This document shows, one piece after another, positions 46,583 to 56,317 of a stretch of DNA of 64,000 nt. The position numbers were made by a program, and so were the translations under genes. The notes beneath the pieces were generated by a model, which did no database searches, had not been told where the DNA came from, and saw nothing but the letters and a program-made list of their open reading frames with translations. The stretch lies in contig FOEZ01000008.1 in assembly GCA_900110595.1 (NCBI GenBank), forward strand, positions 1 to 64,000, written 5' to 3'. The stretch comes from Arthrobacter sp. OV608. Its GTDB lineage: Bacteria; Actinomycetota; Actinomycetes; Actinomycetales; Micrococcaceae. Position 1 is the first letter of the stretch. Every line of letters begins with the position of its first letter.

Positions 46583-46945
46583 CTACCGGTGCAGGTGGTC
46601 CCGCCAGTCTGCCGGCACCTTGTCTGCGGGGGCAGGCGCCGGTTGATCCAGGGGCCTTGACTGGGGATCCGGAAGCCGTGGGCCGTGGAAGAACTTTTTG
46701 GTGGTGTGCTGGTAGAACCAGTTCTCGCCAGGTTCAAATGACCTCATGACGGCATGGCCGACGGCGCGCGCGTGGGCACTGGCATGCTGTGACGGTGACG
46801 AATCGCAGCATCCGATATGGCCGCATTGGGCGCAGCGGCGAAGATGAAGCCACCAACCTGGGCCGTCACCGTTGAGGCACTCCAGGCACCCTGTTCCACT
46901 GGGTATGGCAGTGAGGCTGATTCCCGGAATCGGGCGATCCTCCAT
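46583..46945 (-). CDS. UBP-type zinc finger protein
   Basis: A 120-residue protein dominated by a UBP-type zinc finger: GCLECLNGDGPGWWLHLRRC, AQCGHIGCCDSS, then HASAHARAVGH and SFEPGENWFYQH. The spacing of Cys and His matches bacterial UBP fingers. AGAGGACCG precedes the ATG. It is divergent from a receiver-thioredoxin-reductase-like fusion, a neighbour with which UBP fingers are often associated or fused in actinobacteria. Confidence 0.85.
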   Translation of the reverse strand: MEDRPIPGISLTAIPSGTGCLECLNGDGPGWWLHLRRCAQCGHIGCCDSSPSQHASAHARAVGHAVMRSFEPGENWFYQHTTKKFFHGPRLPDPQSRPLDQPAPAPADKVPADWRDHLHR

Positions 46946-47189
46946 CGGTCCTCTACTTTCATCGCTGCCGTTTTGCCAGGTCATCCGGCTTGCCCGCCCA
47001 GGGAGCCATTCTGGCAGAATCGTCGCGCCCTTGGAATGGCAGATTCGAGGTGACGAGGCGGGCGCGATACAACTCCGTCGACGGCCGGCAAAGGACGTTC
47101 CGCAGGCACCGGGCACCTCTTGTCCCCATCGTCCAATCGCGAGTATCGTGAGCGCCACCGAACCATTTTGATCCGGAAAGACGGCGGCC

Positions 47190-48953
47190 ATGGACCACTC
47201 GGTTCCGATCATGCTGCTTGCCACCACAGACCCGAACTCCCGGCGGATTCTTGAAGATGAGTTACGTCGACGGTACGGTGCCGACTACGAGGTGGTGGCC
47301 TGCGCCGACTACGCCCACGGGCGGGCGGTGCTGGAGGGGCTCCGGCGATGGAACCGCCCGGTCGCCCTCATACTTGGGTGCTACGGACCTGCTGACCGTA
47401 GTGGACTCGACTTCCTGCGACGTGCCTATGGCTTTCACCCTGCCGCCAAGCGCGGTGTTGTGGTGACATGGGGTGACTTCGCCAGCGCCCCCACCGTTTT
47501 CCGGGCAATCGCCCAGGGGTACGCCGAATTGGTGATCATACGTCCCGAGCGATCGCGTGACGAAGAGTTCCACGGGGCAATTACTGACGCCCTCGACGAC
47601 TGGCACCTGGCCCAGGGTGTCGGCTTCGAGGCAGTCCGGCTGATCGGGGAGGTAGGCGACCAAAGGACTCATATGTTGCGCGACTCCTTGAGCCGAAACC
47701 ACATCCCGGCGGTCTTCCACCCTGTGGGTTCTGAGACCGCGCAACGGACGTTGGAGAGCCTGGGCCTGGGCAACCCGGTTATGCCGGTTATGGTGCTGGA
47801 GTTCACCGCTCCACCAATTGTGCTCGAGAACCCCAGCAACGAGGAGATCGCTGAAGCGATGGGGGTGACGCGACCGCCACCGGCGGACAAGATCTTCGAT
47901 GTGGTGGTGGTGGGAGCCGGTCCCTCCGGTCTCGCGACTGCTGTTTATGCCTCCTCGGAGGGCCTTTCCACCATGGTGGTGGAGGGAGAAGCAGTGGGCG
48001 GCCAGGCTGGCACCAGTTCACTGATCCGCAACTACCCTGGCTTCTCCCGCGGTGTGAGCGGTGCCCACTTGGCCTACCGCTCATTCCATCAGGCCTGGAC
48101 TTTGGGGACGGACTTCCTGTTCCTGCGGAAGGTGGAGGGGCTCCGCGTGGACGGGGCACTCTACGCTGTGTCAATTTCCGATGGCAGCGTGGTGCGATGC
48201 CGCACCGTGGTGGTGGCCGCCGGCGTGGACTACCGCCGCCTCGGCATACCTCAGCTCGAGGATCTGGTGGGCAGAGGCGTCTTCTACGGGGCCACAGTTT
48301 CCGAGGCGCCGTCTATGGCCGGAAAGCCCGTCTGTGTGGTGGGTGGCGGCAATTCGGCCGGACAGGCTGTTCTGCACCTTGCGAAGTACGCGAAGAAGGT
48401 GATGCTGCTGGTGCGGGGACCCACCCTGTCGGTCAGCATGTCGGAATACCTCATCTCCCAACTTGAGGCCACCCGGAATATCGTGATCCGCTATCGCGCC
48501 GTGCTCGTGGGGGCCCGGCATCAGGACGGATTCCTTACCGCCGTGAAGGTTGCCGCATCCGAAGCCTCCGGTGCAACTGCGAGCGAGGAGATAGAAGCGG
48601 CAGGTTTGTTTGTGCTGATCGGTTCGGTGCCGCGGACCTCCTGGCTGCCGGCCACTGTAGAGCGTGATCCGGCCGGTTTTCTGCGTACGGGCGCCAGGGA
48701 TGTCAGTGACACCGGGTCCGTCCGGGCCGCCAGGCCCCCACTGGCGCTGGAAACCAGTTTGCCCGGCGTTTTCGCTATCGGCGACGTGAGGTCCGGTTCG
48801 ATCAAAAGGGTGGCTACGGCAGTCGGGGACGGCGCCACCGTGGTCTCGATGCTTCACGCATACCTGGCCGAGAACCCTCTGCCTGCCTCGCCTCATGCTC
48901 CTGGCGGGGAAACCGCACCCGAGGAGCGGCCAGGTGATGTCCGCGTCAACTGA
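47190..48953 (+). CDS. Receiver-like domain fused to a thioredoxin-reductase-like flavoprotein
   Basis: 587 residues. Residues 1-130 resemble a response-regulator receiver (IMLLATTDPNSRRILEDEL), but the central Asp is replaced in LILGCYGPADRSG, so phosphorylation is doubtful. A linker of about 100 residues follows, then a flavoprotein with FAD site VVVVGAGPSGLATAVYAS, GGQAGTSSLIRNYPGF, NAD(P)H site VCVVGGGNSAGQAVLHLA and a final GVFAIGDVRSGS. The redox CxxC of true thioredoxin reductases is replaced by FYGATVSEA. It may sense redox state or reduce a non-thioredoxin partner. It overlaps a membrane-protein gene downstream. Confidence 0.85.
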   Translation: MDHSVPIMLLATTDPNSRRILEDELRRRYGADYEVVACADYAHGRAVLEGLRRWNRPVALILGCYGPADRSGLDFLRRAYGFHPAAKRGVVVTWGDFASAPTVFRAIAQGYAELVIIRPERSRDEEFHGAITDALDDWHLAQGVGFEAVRLIGEVGDQRTHMLRDSLSRNHIPAVFHPVGSETAQRTLESLGLGNPVMPVMVLEFTAPPIVLENPSNEEIAEAMGVTRPPPADKIFDVVVVGAGPSGLATAVYASSEGLSTMVVEGEAVGGQAGTSSLIRNYPGFSRGVSGAHLAYRSFHQAWTLGTDFLFLRKVEGLRVDGALYAVSISDGSVVRCRTVVVAAGVDYRRLGIPQLEDLVGRGVFYGATVSEAPSMAGKPVCVVGGGNSAGQAVLHLAKYAKKVMLLVRGPTLSVSMSEYLISQLEATRNIVIRYRAVLVGARHQDGFLTAVKVAASEASGATASEEIEAAGLFVLIGSVPRTSWLPATVERDPAGFLRTGARDVSDTGSVRAARPPLALETSLPGVFAIGDVRSGSIKRVATAVGDGATVVSMLHAYLAENPLPASPHAPGGETAPEERPGDVRVN

Positions 48954-49803
48954 AGTCGCACCGTTGATTCCGCCGATGCGGTGGCTGCTGTACATCGCTG
49001 CATTCCTGGTATTCCTTGCCGGGCTCGTGCTGTTCGTGTTTCCGCTGCAGACCAATGAATTCTTTGCGTGGACAGTCAATCCGCCCATGACTGCGGTCTT
49101 CCTCGGGGCTGCCTACTGGGCGAGTGCAGGCCTGGAGGTGACCGGCGCCCGTTCGGAGAGTTGGGATTCAGCGAGGCTGGCGGTGTGGCCTGTGTTCATT
49201 TTCACGACATTGACCTTGGGCGTCACCCTGGTCCATATCGATCGCTTCCACCTTTCGCCAGATACTGCCCCCACTGCCCAAATAGCCACGTGGGCATGGC
49301 TGGCAATATATGCGGTGGTGCCAGTGGCGATGCTCGCCATCAGCAGAATGCAGCTCAGATCGCGGACTCCTGCCCCCGTGTCCGGAACAGCGGGAAGGCC
49401 AGTGTTGCCGCCTGTCCTCCGGCTGCTCCTGGCAGGAATCGCCGGGGTGCTGTTGTTGTATGGCGTGGCGCTGCTGGCAGCACCGATTCCTGCCGCGGCG
49501 TGGTGGCCTTGGCCTCTGACCGAGCTCACAGGGAGGGCGATCGGAGCGTGGCTGGTCGGCCTGGGGTGGGCGGCCGCGCAGGGTCAGTTCAGCCGCGACC
49601 TCCGTACAGCCCGCCCCGTGGCCCTGACCTCCGTTGCCTTCGTCATTCTGCAGGCAATCGCCCTGCTGCGGTACGGCGGCGCCTTGACATGGCCGAGCCC
49701 ACCGGCGATCGGCTTCGTAACCGTACTGCTTGCCATCGGAGTGGCCGGCGGGTGGGCGCTCGCACTGTCGCTCGCACCGGCAGCCCGGGCAGGAATGAAC
49801 TGA
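48937..49803 (+). CDS. Hypothetical multi-span membrane protein
   Basis: A 288-residue integral membrane protein with about eight spans, such as WLLYIAAFLVFLAGLVLFVF, LLLAGIAGVLLLYGVALLA and AIGFVTVLLAIGVAGGWALA. The ATG at 48937 follows GAGGAGCGGCCAGGTG and lies 17 bases inside the upstream flavoprotein gene, so the two are coupled. Not recognised; the link suggests a membrane partner of the flavoprotein. Confidence 0.65.
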   Translation: MSASTEVAPLIPPMRWLLYIAAFLVFLAGLVLFVFPLQTNEFFAWTVNPPMTAVFLGAAYWASAGLEVTGARSESWDSARLAVWPVFIFTTLTLGVTLVHIDRFHLSPDTAPTAQIATWAWLAIYAVVPVAMLAISRMQLRSRTPAPVSGTAGRPVLPPVLRLLLAGIAGVLLLYGVALLAAPIPAAAWWPWPLTELTGRAIGAWLVGLGWAAAQGQFSRDLRTARPVALTSVAFVILQAIALLRYGGALTWPSPPAIGFVTVLLAIGVAGGWALALSLAPAARAGMN

Positions 49804-49937
49804 GCCACCTCCTGCTCGTGCAGGTGCCCCGGCAAAGGCCCGCATGAGGCTGCAGGATACTGCAAGACATGTGAGACACGTTTGGGGGTCTAGCAGATTC
49901 GCATGCAGGACCCCCGATCGCCCCGATTGCTGGTTCG

Positions 49938-51503
49938 CTAGGAGCTGCCGTGGAGGAACCGCTCCAGGTAGTCCTCTCCGATAGAGCATCTGTAGACAAA
50001 GTCGGGCGGATCGCCTGGTGACGATCGTGAAGGCCAAGCGCCTTTCCAAGGCGGCACCAGTCGCCTGGGCCAGTGTGGTGGTTCCCAGTCGTGGTGTTCG
50101 GCTTTGTAGTGGCGGCCGGTGGGTGAGGTCCAGCCGGGTGGTTCGTTTTGGGTGGCCGTGGTGGGCGTCCATCCGGTGGCGTGTTTGAGGCGGTGATGTT
50201 TCGGGCAGAGCTGGGCCAGGTTACTGATCCCAGTGTTCCCGCCATGCTCCCAGGCTTGAAGGTGGTCTGCCTCGTTGTCGAGGGAGGGGTTGTTGCAGCC
50301 GGGGAAAGTACATCTTCCGTCCCGAAGCTGCAGGGCTTTTTTCATAGCCTTGGTCAGCCGGTAGCTGGTGCGGCCGATTTCCAACGGCGCCCCATCCCGC
50401 GGATCGACGAGGACCCGGTAGAACGAGCTGGCGCCGTTGGCGACGAGTCTGCGGGCCATCGACGCGGGGATCGGACCATACCCGTCCAGGTTTGCCGGTT
50501 CGTCCGTGATGTCGAAGAGGGCGAGTACCGGGACGGTGACCAGGACGTCCGCCTTGGGTACCGGGACGTTGCCCAAGCCGGCACCTGCGTAGGTTTCACC
50601 CGGCCTGCCTGCAGCCGGATTGCTTTGTCCCGCGCCGCTTTGTCCCGTGCTGCTTTGTTCTGGGCTGGTTTCCGGGCCGGGGTGAAGCGCGGTTCCGGCG
50701 CCGAGCAGGATGCTGGCGGCGATGTCGGGGCGGAGTTGGGTGATGGTGCGGGGTTCGTTGGGGCCTTGGAGGCCGCGGGCGATGGCGGTGGTGCGGTTCC
50801 AGATCGCTGAGGCCTGGTCCGCCGGCACGTAGAGGGAGACCCGGGCCATCCCGTCGCGGTCCGGGGTGTATTCCATCCGCCGGTCCGCCGCGCATTTGGC
50901 GTGACGCTTCTCCAGACTCTCCGGGTGGTGGCGTTCCCGCCACTTCCTGGCCTTGGCACGGAACCTGTACGCCGGCAGCTCCCCGACCGGGGCAGCGGTG
51001 GCCGGCCTGGGCACGTCCGGGTCCAGGAACGCTGCCTCCAACGCGGCAGCGCCGGCGGGGTCGAGGCCAGCCGTTTCCTCCACCACCACCAGGGCATGCG
51101 GCCAGGTGATCGTCCCTGCCTGCAAAGCCGTGAACGTCAGCGGCCGTTCCTTCGCGACCGCGTGGGACGCGGCCAGGAACGCACCCGCGGCCCGGGGACC
51201 AAGGGCCAGGAGGGCGCCGATTTCCGCGGCGACAGCCATTTCCAGCGCCTGCACCGGGGCCTCGGGGCCCGCAATCGCCTGGGCAGTGTCCGCACACGTG
51301 ACAGCAGCCCGGGCCTTCACAGCGGCGAACCCGGCCTCCGCCACCCGTGCCCCGGCAAGGATGTCCAGGCACCCATCTCCCAGCCCTGCCAGCGGATCGG
51401 CATCCGAGAAGGGCTCCGAACCGCAGCCCTCCGCCTCCGCGTTGAGCACGGCAAGGGCGGCCTTGATGTCCTCAAACGCCTTCACCACCGCTGTTTTCCC
51501 CAT
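49938..51503 (-). CDS. DUF222 domain HNH endonuclease-like protein
   Basis: A 521-residue protein with the N-terminal DUF222 domain (helical, from about residue 45) and a C-terminal HNH motif: CTFPGCNNPSLDNEADHLQA, then HGGNTGISNLAQLCPKHHRL. A Gln/Ser-rich linker near residue 260 (EQSSTGQSGAGQSN) looks disordered. Such proteins are multi-copy in Arthrobacter and mycobacteria (13E12-related). They resemble homing-type nucleases but no mobile activity is established. Confidence 0.85.
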   Translation of the reverse strand: MGKTAVVKAFEDIKAALAVLNAEAEGCGSEPFSDADPLAGLGDGCLDILAGARVAEAGFAAVKARAAVTCADTAQAIAGPEAPVQALEMAVAAEIGALLALGPRAAGAFLAASHAVAKERPLTFTALQAGTITWPHALVVVEETAGLDPAGAAALEAAFLDPDVPRPATAAPVGELPAYRFRAKARKWRERHHPESLEKRHAKCAADRRMEYTPDRDGMARVSLYVPADQASAIWNRTTAIARGLQGPNEPRTITQLRPDIAASILLGAGTALHPGPETSPEQSSTGQSGAGQSNPAAGRPGETYAGAGLGNVPVPKADVLVTVPVLALFDITDEPANLDGYGPIPASMARRLVANGASSFYRVLVDPRDGAPLEIGRTSYRLTKAMKKALQLRDGRCTFPGCNNPSLDNEADHLQAWEHGGNTGISNLAQLCPKHHRLKHATGWTPTTATQNEPPGWTSPTGRHYKAEHHDWEPPHWPRRLVPPWKGAWPSRSSPGDPPDFVYRCSIGEDYLERFLHGSS

Positions 51504-51692
51504 GCATCAATCATCACAAGGGGGTGTGACATTTTCCCTCGGCCGGACGCCCAACTGGTGGTCGTCCTGAAAAGGGGCGCGGGAAGGTGCCTGAATCTTG
51601 AACAGCCTCCTGCACAACAATTCAAAGTGGCATGCCGCCGTCGAAATCAGTAGCGTCGTTCGAGCAACATTTCTCCAGCAGTTAGGTACTCC

Positions 51693-52958
51693 TTGGGCAA
51701 GAACAGTAAGAACCGGCGCGCAAGCAAAACTTCGGCGCAGAAACGACACCAAGCGCCGGTCTCCCTCAGTTCTTTCCGTGCCGGGCGGGCCCTTGACGCC
51801 TTAACGCCGGCTTATGTCCAGTGGTTCGACGACGGCACTCCCGGAGCAGGCGCTGCAGCCCTGCAATACCTGAAGCTGATGGAACCCACCATCAGCCGCT
51901 ACATGGAGATGACGTCTGCGCCGGACATGACAAGTCTCGACCCGGCAACCCTGGCCAACGCGGTCGCGGAGGAAGTGTCGGCCACCGCGGGTGCACAGGC
52001 GCCGGAGGTGGTGGACGCCGAACAGGTTGCCCTCATCGTTGACTCGGTCCACAGCTACGTCGAGTTCCTCTCTGAAACCGGCCGGTGGACGGGGACAGAG
52101 GAGCTACTGGCCGAGGTGCTGGATGTCTTCGACAGCCTTGCCGAGGGCGTTGATGGACAGGAGACCATCGAGATTCCGGACATTCCCGAGGATCAGGCAC
52201 TGTCAGCCTTTACGGAAATGCCACTGATCCAGAAGGCAACAGCGCTATTGGTATGGATCGGTGAAGGGAAGCCCGTGACCGGAACGGGCGCCCTCCGCCT
52301 GCGGGACATTGAGGAGGCGGCCGCCTGCGTGGGCGTGCAGGCCAAGGGCGGATCCAAGAAGGATGCAGCCGATGATGTCCTTACGGTACGGAGCATGTAC
52401 GAGGTACCTCTGCTTGCCGAAATTTGGGCCGCACTCCAGGCCGCCGAGCTGATCAAGGTCAAGCCGACGAAGGTGGTGCCGTTCGAGGATCCCGCACACT
52501 TCCTGGACGGCAGCGTTGCCGAGCAGGTGGACGAGTTCACCATGTTCACCTCGCTCTTCCTCGAGCAGGCCGTGCTCCGGCTCGATCCTGAAGAGCCGTG
52601 GGAGCGCACCATCGCCGCAATACAGGTTTCCGTCCTCCTGGCGTCGGCCGCGGCCGAACCGCTTCTGGTGGAACGCGTCCTGGCGGCGCCCGATCACGCT
52701 CCCGAAGAAGAACAGAAGGCCGCCGAATTGCTCACCAAGGTGGCCATGGACCGCTTGGAGGAGCTGGCGGAACTTGGGCTGCTGACCATCGACACCCATT
52801 TTCGCGTGCCCCCGGCGATTATCCGCTGTGTTGCCGATGCATTCGACGATCCATCGCTGCTGGCAGAGCTGGGCCTGGGTGAATCGCCGCTCGAAGAAGC
52901 ATACGACGACGAACTTGCGGAGGGGGCCAAGGTTCTGACCGCGGGCAACCCTTCCTAG
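51693..52958 (+). CDS. Hypothetical cytoplasmic protein
   Basis: A 421-residue acidic, mostly helical protein. A basic, Lys-rich start (MGKNSKNRRASKTSAQKRH) may bind nucleic acid; two repeats of a helical, winged-helix-like pattern (LIQKATALLVWIGEGKPV; LRLRDIEEAAACVGV) follow. The TTG start is supported by GTTAGGTACTCC only moderately. Convergent with the VWA gene, with stops overlapping. Not recognised. Confidence 0.6.
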   Translation: MGKNSKNRRASKTSAQKRHQAPVSLSSFRAGRALDALTPAYVQWFDDGTPGAGAAALQYLKLMEPTISRYMEMTSAPDMTSLDPATLANAVAEEVSATAGAQAPEVVDAEQVALIVDSVHSYVEFLSETGRWTGTEELLAEVLDVFDSLAEGVDGQETIEIPDIPEDQALSAFTEMPLIQKATALLVWIGEGKPVTGTGALRLRDIEEAAACVGVQAKGGSKKDAADDVLTVRSMYEVPLLAEIWAALQAAELIKVKPTKVVPFEDPAHFLDGSVAEQVDEFTMFTSLFLEQAVLRLDPEEPWERTIAAIQVSVLLASAAAEPLLVERVLAAPDHAPEEEQKAAELLTKVAMDRLEELAELGLLTIDTHFRVPPAIIRCVADAFDDPSLLAELGLGESPLEEAYDDELAEGAKVLTAGNPS

Positions 52959-54820
52959 AAGCTGGTCACCAATTCGCCGAGCACCTCATCAAGCCTGGTC
53001 GGATCGGTGGCGTCGTAGTAGTGCGCGCCGCTGGCCCGGGCAATGTCCCGGAGCGTGGGGACATCAGCGTCCGGTCCGTAGGCGAGGGTAAAGACGAGCA
53101 CCGGCGTCGAGTGGTACTGATGGCTCAACTGTTCTGAGAGCCCGCCCAGGTCTCCGGGGTGGCGGGTATCGTTCTTGCCGTCGCTCAAAAGCACGATGGT
53201 GTTGATGAACGTGTCCTTGTAGTCCTTGGCCAGATCGCCCGCGAAACGGCTCACCGCTTCGAACAGAGGCGTAGCCTCCACGGCCTGGAGTTCATTGAGC
53301 TTGGCGGCGATGTCGCCCTTATTGGTCTTGAAAGGGGCCACCGGGCTGACGATGCCCGGCTGTAGCGGACCGTCGCCCTCATGGGAGAACGCGGCCAGTC
53401 CAACTTCGTCCTCACCCGTGAAATGGTCCAGGGCCTTGAGAACCGCGTCCTTGGCCCGTTGCAGTTTGGTGACTCCGGGCTCCTGCACCATGGAATCCGA
53501 GACATCCAGCAGGAACAAAGCCCTGGCCCGTTTGCGGACCTCGGGGAAGCTCTCCTGAATGGAAACCAGTGCCTCCGCCTTGGGCAGCGGCAGGGGCTGG
53601 AGTGTCTCGGCGTAGCGGCCGGTTTTCGCCACCCCGGAATCCAGTTTGCCCTGGACGCTCCGGTACCCGGACGCCTCAACAACACGTTGGCCCTGTTCCG
53701 TCACTGCGAACGCGAGGAAATCCTGGCCCGCCAGGCGCTGCTGGTTCCCCACCCAAGCGCCGTCAAGGATGACGGCCGGGTTGTCCGCGACGTGGACTCC
53801 GTCGGTGGGGTAGATGGCCCGAAGGGGCTCCTTGGGGGCAGGACCGGACGTCTTCGTTGTTCCGTCCTCGCTGACCACTCCGCGGTTGTAGTCCCACACA
53901 GATTTTTCATCCACGATTACGGCGGAGAGGAATTCCGAAACCTTCCCGGCGTCGTCGGCTTCCCTCGCGTGCCAGAGGAAATGCTCGGGCGTGGCCATGT
54001 AGTGGCTGGTGCCCAATTCCACGGCTCGCACCTTCTCCACCAGCGACGATGCTTCCAGATCCATGCCGTCCAAACCGCCAGGGCTGCCGCCGGCGGCACC
54101 GTAGGAAGCAGCAAGGGCCATCAAGCCCGACGTCGAGACGAGGGGACTGGCCTTACCGAACTTGAATTTGCCCCAGTCGCCGTGGCCGAGGCGCTCCCAG
54201 ACGTCCTGCTCGCCGGCCATCTTAAACACCTCAGACCACGACGGCGGTTGCCTGTCCCAGCCGAGGGCAGTCACCATTGTTTCCGGCATCGCCACAACGA
54301 TGGCACTCCGGGCCACGCTGGTTCCCTCCTGGGGGATGCGGTTTGCGCCGGCACCTTCTCCGGCAATGCGTAACCACGCGGAGGAGTCCGGCAGCCAGAC
54401 AGTGGGCCTCTCCCCGGCGGAAACGCCGGGGAACTGTGCCGCGGCCTTGCCGGCGGCCACTCCTGATCTTTCCTGGGAGACGGCCGGTGCCACGCATTTG
54501 CCGTCAACATTGCGGGGCCTGGATATGTACTCGGCTGCAAGGGCCCGGACCATCTCCGCGTTTTCCAGCGACGTGAGGATGTTCAGGGGGATACAAGGAG
54601 AGGCGCCGGCGACGGCGGGAGGAGCGTCCTGCGCCAGGGGTTCGCCTGCAGGGGGTGGATTGCCATTTCCTGCGGCTCCGCCGTCACCTGAATCGGCGGG
54701 AAAGATCAGCGTCCGGAGCACCAGTGCGCCGCCCACAATAAGAAGCGCCACGGTAGCCGCCGCGGCGATCCAGATCCAGCGTGGATAGATCGGGTCAGTT
54801 GCTGCGCGACGACGGCCCAT
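52955..54820 (-). CDS. Membrane-anchored binding-protein-like/VWA protein
   Basis: A 621-residue exported protein. A cytoplasmic basic start (MGRRRAATDPIYPRW) precedes one span (IAAAATVALLIVGGALVL). Residues about 85-370 resemble an extracellular substrate-binding fold (NGNPPPAGEPLAQDAPP linker; VWDYNRGVV; IYPTDGVHVADNPAVILD), and the last 200 residues are a VWA domain with the metal site LFLLDVSDSMVQEPG and HYYDATDP near the end. Such fusions occur widely in actinobacteria; the ligand is unknown. No MoxR gene lies beside it. Confidence 0.82.
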   Translation of the reverse strand: MGRRRAATDPIYPRWIWIAAAATVALLIVGGALVLRTLIFPADSGDGGAAGNGNPPPAGEPLAQDAPPAVAGASPCIPLNILTSLENAEMVRALAAEYISRPRNVDGKCVAPAVSQERSGVAAGKAAAQFPGVSAGERPTVWLPDSSAWLRIAGEGAGANRIPQEGTSVARSAIVVAMPETMVTALGWDRQPPSWSEVFKMAGEQDVWERLGHGDWGKFKFGKASPLVSTSGLMALAASYGAAGGSPGGLDGMDLEASSLVEKVRAVELGTSHYMATPEHFLWHAREADDAGKVSEFLSAVIVDEKSVWDYNRGVVSEDGTTKTSGPAPKEPLRAIYPTDGVHVADNPAVILDGAWVGNQQRLAGQDFLAFAVTEQGQRVVEASGYRSVQGKLDSGVAKTGRYAETLQPLPLPKAEALVSIQESFPEVRKRARALFLLDVSDSMVQEPGVTKLQRAKDAVLKALDHFTGEDEVGLAAFSHEGDGPLQPGIVSPVAPFKTNKGDIAAKLNELQAVEATPLFEAVSRFAGDLAKDYKDTFINTIVLLSDGKNDTRHPGDLGGLSEQLSHQYHSTPVLVFTLAYGPDADVPTLRDIARASGAHYYDATDPTRLDEVLGELVTSF

Positions 54821-55109
54821 GCTCGTTTCCTTTGAAATCCGCCCGGGTTTCCCCGGTGTGAATGCAAATGATGAAACTGGCCCGCGGCTGTCACACCGCG
54901 GGTGCGCCTAGCCCCCCGCCCGGATGCCCCCGCAACTGGATACGCATTTTGAGGATAACCCGGGTGGGACCGATGTGAGTGTGGTGATTCAGATCTTTTT
55001 CGCGGCCGAATACAGCTGCAGCTGGCTCTGGATGAAGCGGCGCACCAGGTCTAGATTGGGTCTTGGCTTATGCAGCGGGCCCACTCACACCAAATCCAGG
55101 AGGGGGACC

Positions 55110-55382
55110 ATGAGCCCCACACCGAAACAACCGATCACCGATGACAGCATCCAGGTCCGGCAGGTCAACCATTACCAATTCAGCTGGGTGGCCGGAGACG
55201 CCGGAAAGCCGGGCACCTGGACTCTGCAACTGGTCCTGGACCAAGGGGCCTGGGAAGAAGTGCTCACGCTCGACGCTGAGGACGCCGAGGTTCTCCAAGG
55301 CCTCCTGAAACGTTCGGCCACCGTCTTTTACGACGTCCGGCGGCGGACCCTGATGTTCGGGACCACGCCGGCCGGGCAGTAG
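55110..55382 (+). CDS. Small hypothetical protein
   Basis: A 90-residue soluble protein, MSPTPKQPITDDSIQVRQV at its start, with a beta-rich centre (WTLQLVLDQGAWEEVLTLD). AGGAGGGGGACC before the ATG is a very strong ribosome site, which decides the start against longer readings. Not recognised. The 289 bases upstream (54821-55109) show no other gene. Confidence 0.6.
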   Translation: MSPTPKQPITDDSIQVRQVNHYQFSWVAGDAGKPGTWTLQLVLDQGAWEEVLTLDAEDAEVLQGLLKRSATVFYDVRRRTLMFGTTPAGQ

Positions 55383-55492
55383 CTCCGGCAGCAGCCAGAA
55401 CTTCTTTCCGGAATCTTGCGTCTGCCCCAGTATCGGAAACCCCAGGTATCTGCGCATGCTGATGCTTGAGGGCAACGATCGAGGGGGAGATC

Positions 55493-56251
55493 ATGACAAG
55501 GAGCGCCGCAAAACTGGCAACCGCAGGCTTGGTACTCGTGCTGGATGCCGGATGTGCCGAAGTGGCGGGCATTCCGTCGGCTCCGCTGAACACAGGGATT
55601 CCTTCTCCTTTGGCCACCATCCATCAGCCCGGCCCCACGCCGTCAGGCCAGCAGACCGGATCGCCGGTGCAGGTCACCGTCATCCCGCTCGGCAGGAACA
55701 ACGGTGTTGAGGCCAGGCTGCCGATCAACGGCTATTTCGCTGCGCCCGGCATGGAGATCCGATTCGATGCCTCATCGTCCATCGGCGCGGTGAACCAGTA
55801 CGAATGGGACCTCGACGGCGACGGCGACTACGACGCGACCTCCAGCGAACCCGTCCTCAAGCACACGTATGCGCATGAGTTCGAGGGGGAGATGATCCTG
55901 CGGGTGTCGAACATGGTTGGAAGCAGTCACGTCCTGAAGACCCCTGTCCACGTCAGCGCCATGCCGATGCCTCAGCCGTTGGCGGCACCACGGAACGTCC
56001 AGGTGGAGGTCCTGTCCACGGTGGACGGGGTCAGCGAGATCCGGGTGACGTGGGAATCGGACGACCCTGCTGCCTATTCCTGGGCTGTGGCCATCAACGG
56101 GTTCCCGGCGGGCCGCGTTGAAAGGTCCGCCCGATCGGTCAACGTCACCGACATCCGCCGTGAAGCGGACGTCCTGGTGGAGATTCTTGGAGTTACCCAG
56201 GACATGGCCCTCGGGCTGCGTGCCGGGACCACGCTGCCGGCGGCGAAGTAG
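55493..56251 (+). CDS. PKD-domain lipoprotein
   Basis: A 252-residue exported protein with a short signal (AAKLATAGLVLVLDAGC) and lipobox LDAGC. A PKD domain lies at about residues 65-165 (IRFDASSSIGAVNQYEWDLD, GDGDYDATSSEPVLKHTY), followed by a fibronectin-type-like domain (APRNVQVEVLSTVDGVSEI, RVTWESDDPAAYSW). AGGGGGAGATC precedes the ATG. PKD domains usually mediate surface or carbohydrate contacts; the partner is unknown. Confidence 0.75.
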   Translation: MTRSAAKLATAGLVLVLDAGCAEVAGIPSAPLNTGIPSPLATIHQPGPTPSGQQTGSPVQVTVIPLGRNNGVEARLPINGYFAAPGMEIRFDASSSIGAVNQYEWDLDGDGDYDATSSEPVLKHTYAHEFEGEMILRVSNMVGSSHVLKTPVHVSAMPMPQPLAAPRNVQVEVLSTVDGVSEIRVTWESDDPAAYSWAVAINGFPAGRVERSARSVNVTDIRREADVLVEILGVTQDMALGLRAGTTLPAAK

Positions 56252-56269
56252 CCGGTTAAAAAGACGCTG

Positions 56270-56303
56270 AAGAGCCCTGCACGGACCGCCGTGCAGGGCT
56301 CTT
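56270..56303. terminator. Bidirectional terminator between the PKD lipoprotein and the GH32 gene
   Basis: AAGAGCCCTGCACGG and its exact complement form a 15-bp stem with the four-base loop ACCG; A-rich and T-rich flanks let it work for both convergent operons. Confidence 0.88.
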
Positions 56304-56317
56304 ATTGAGTCAGCCGA

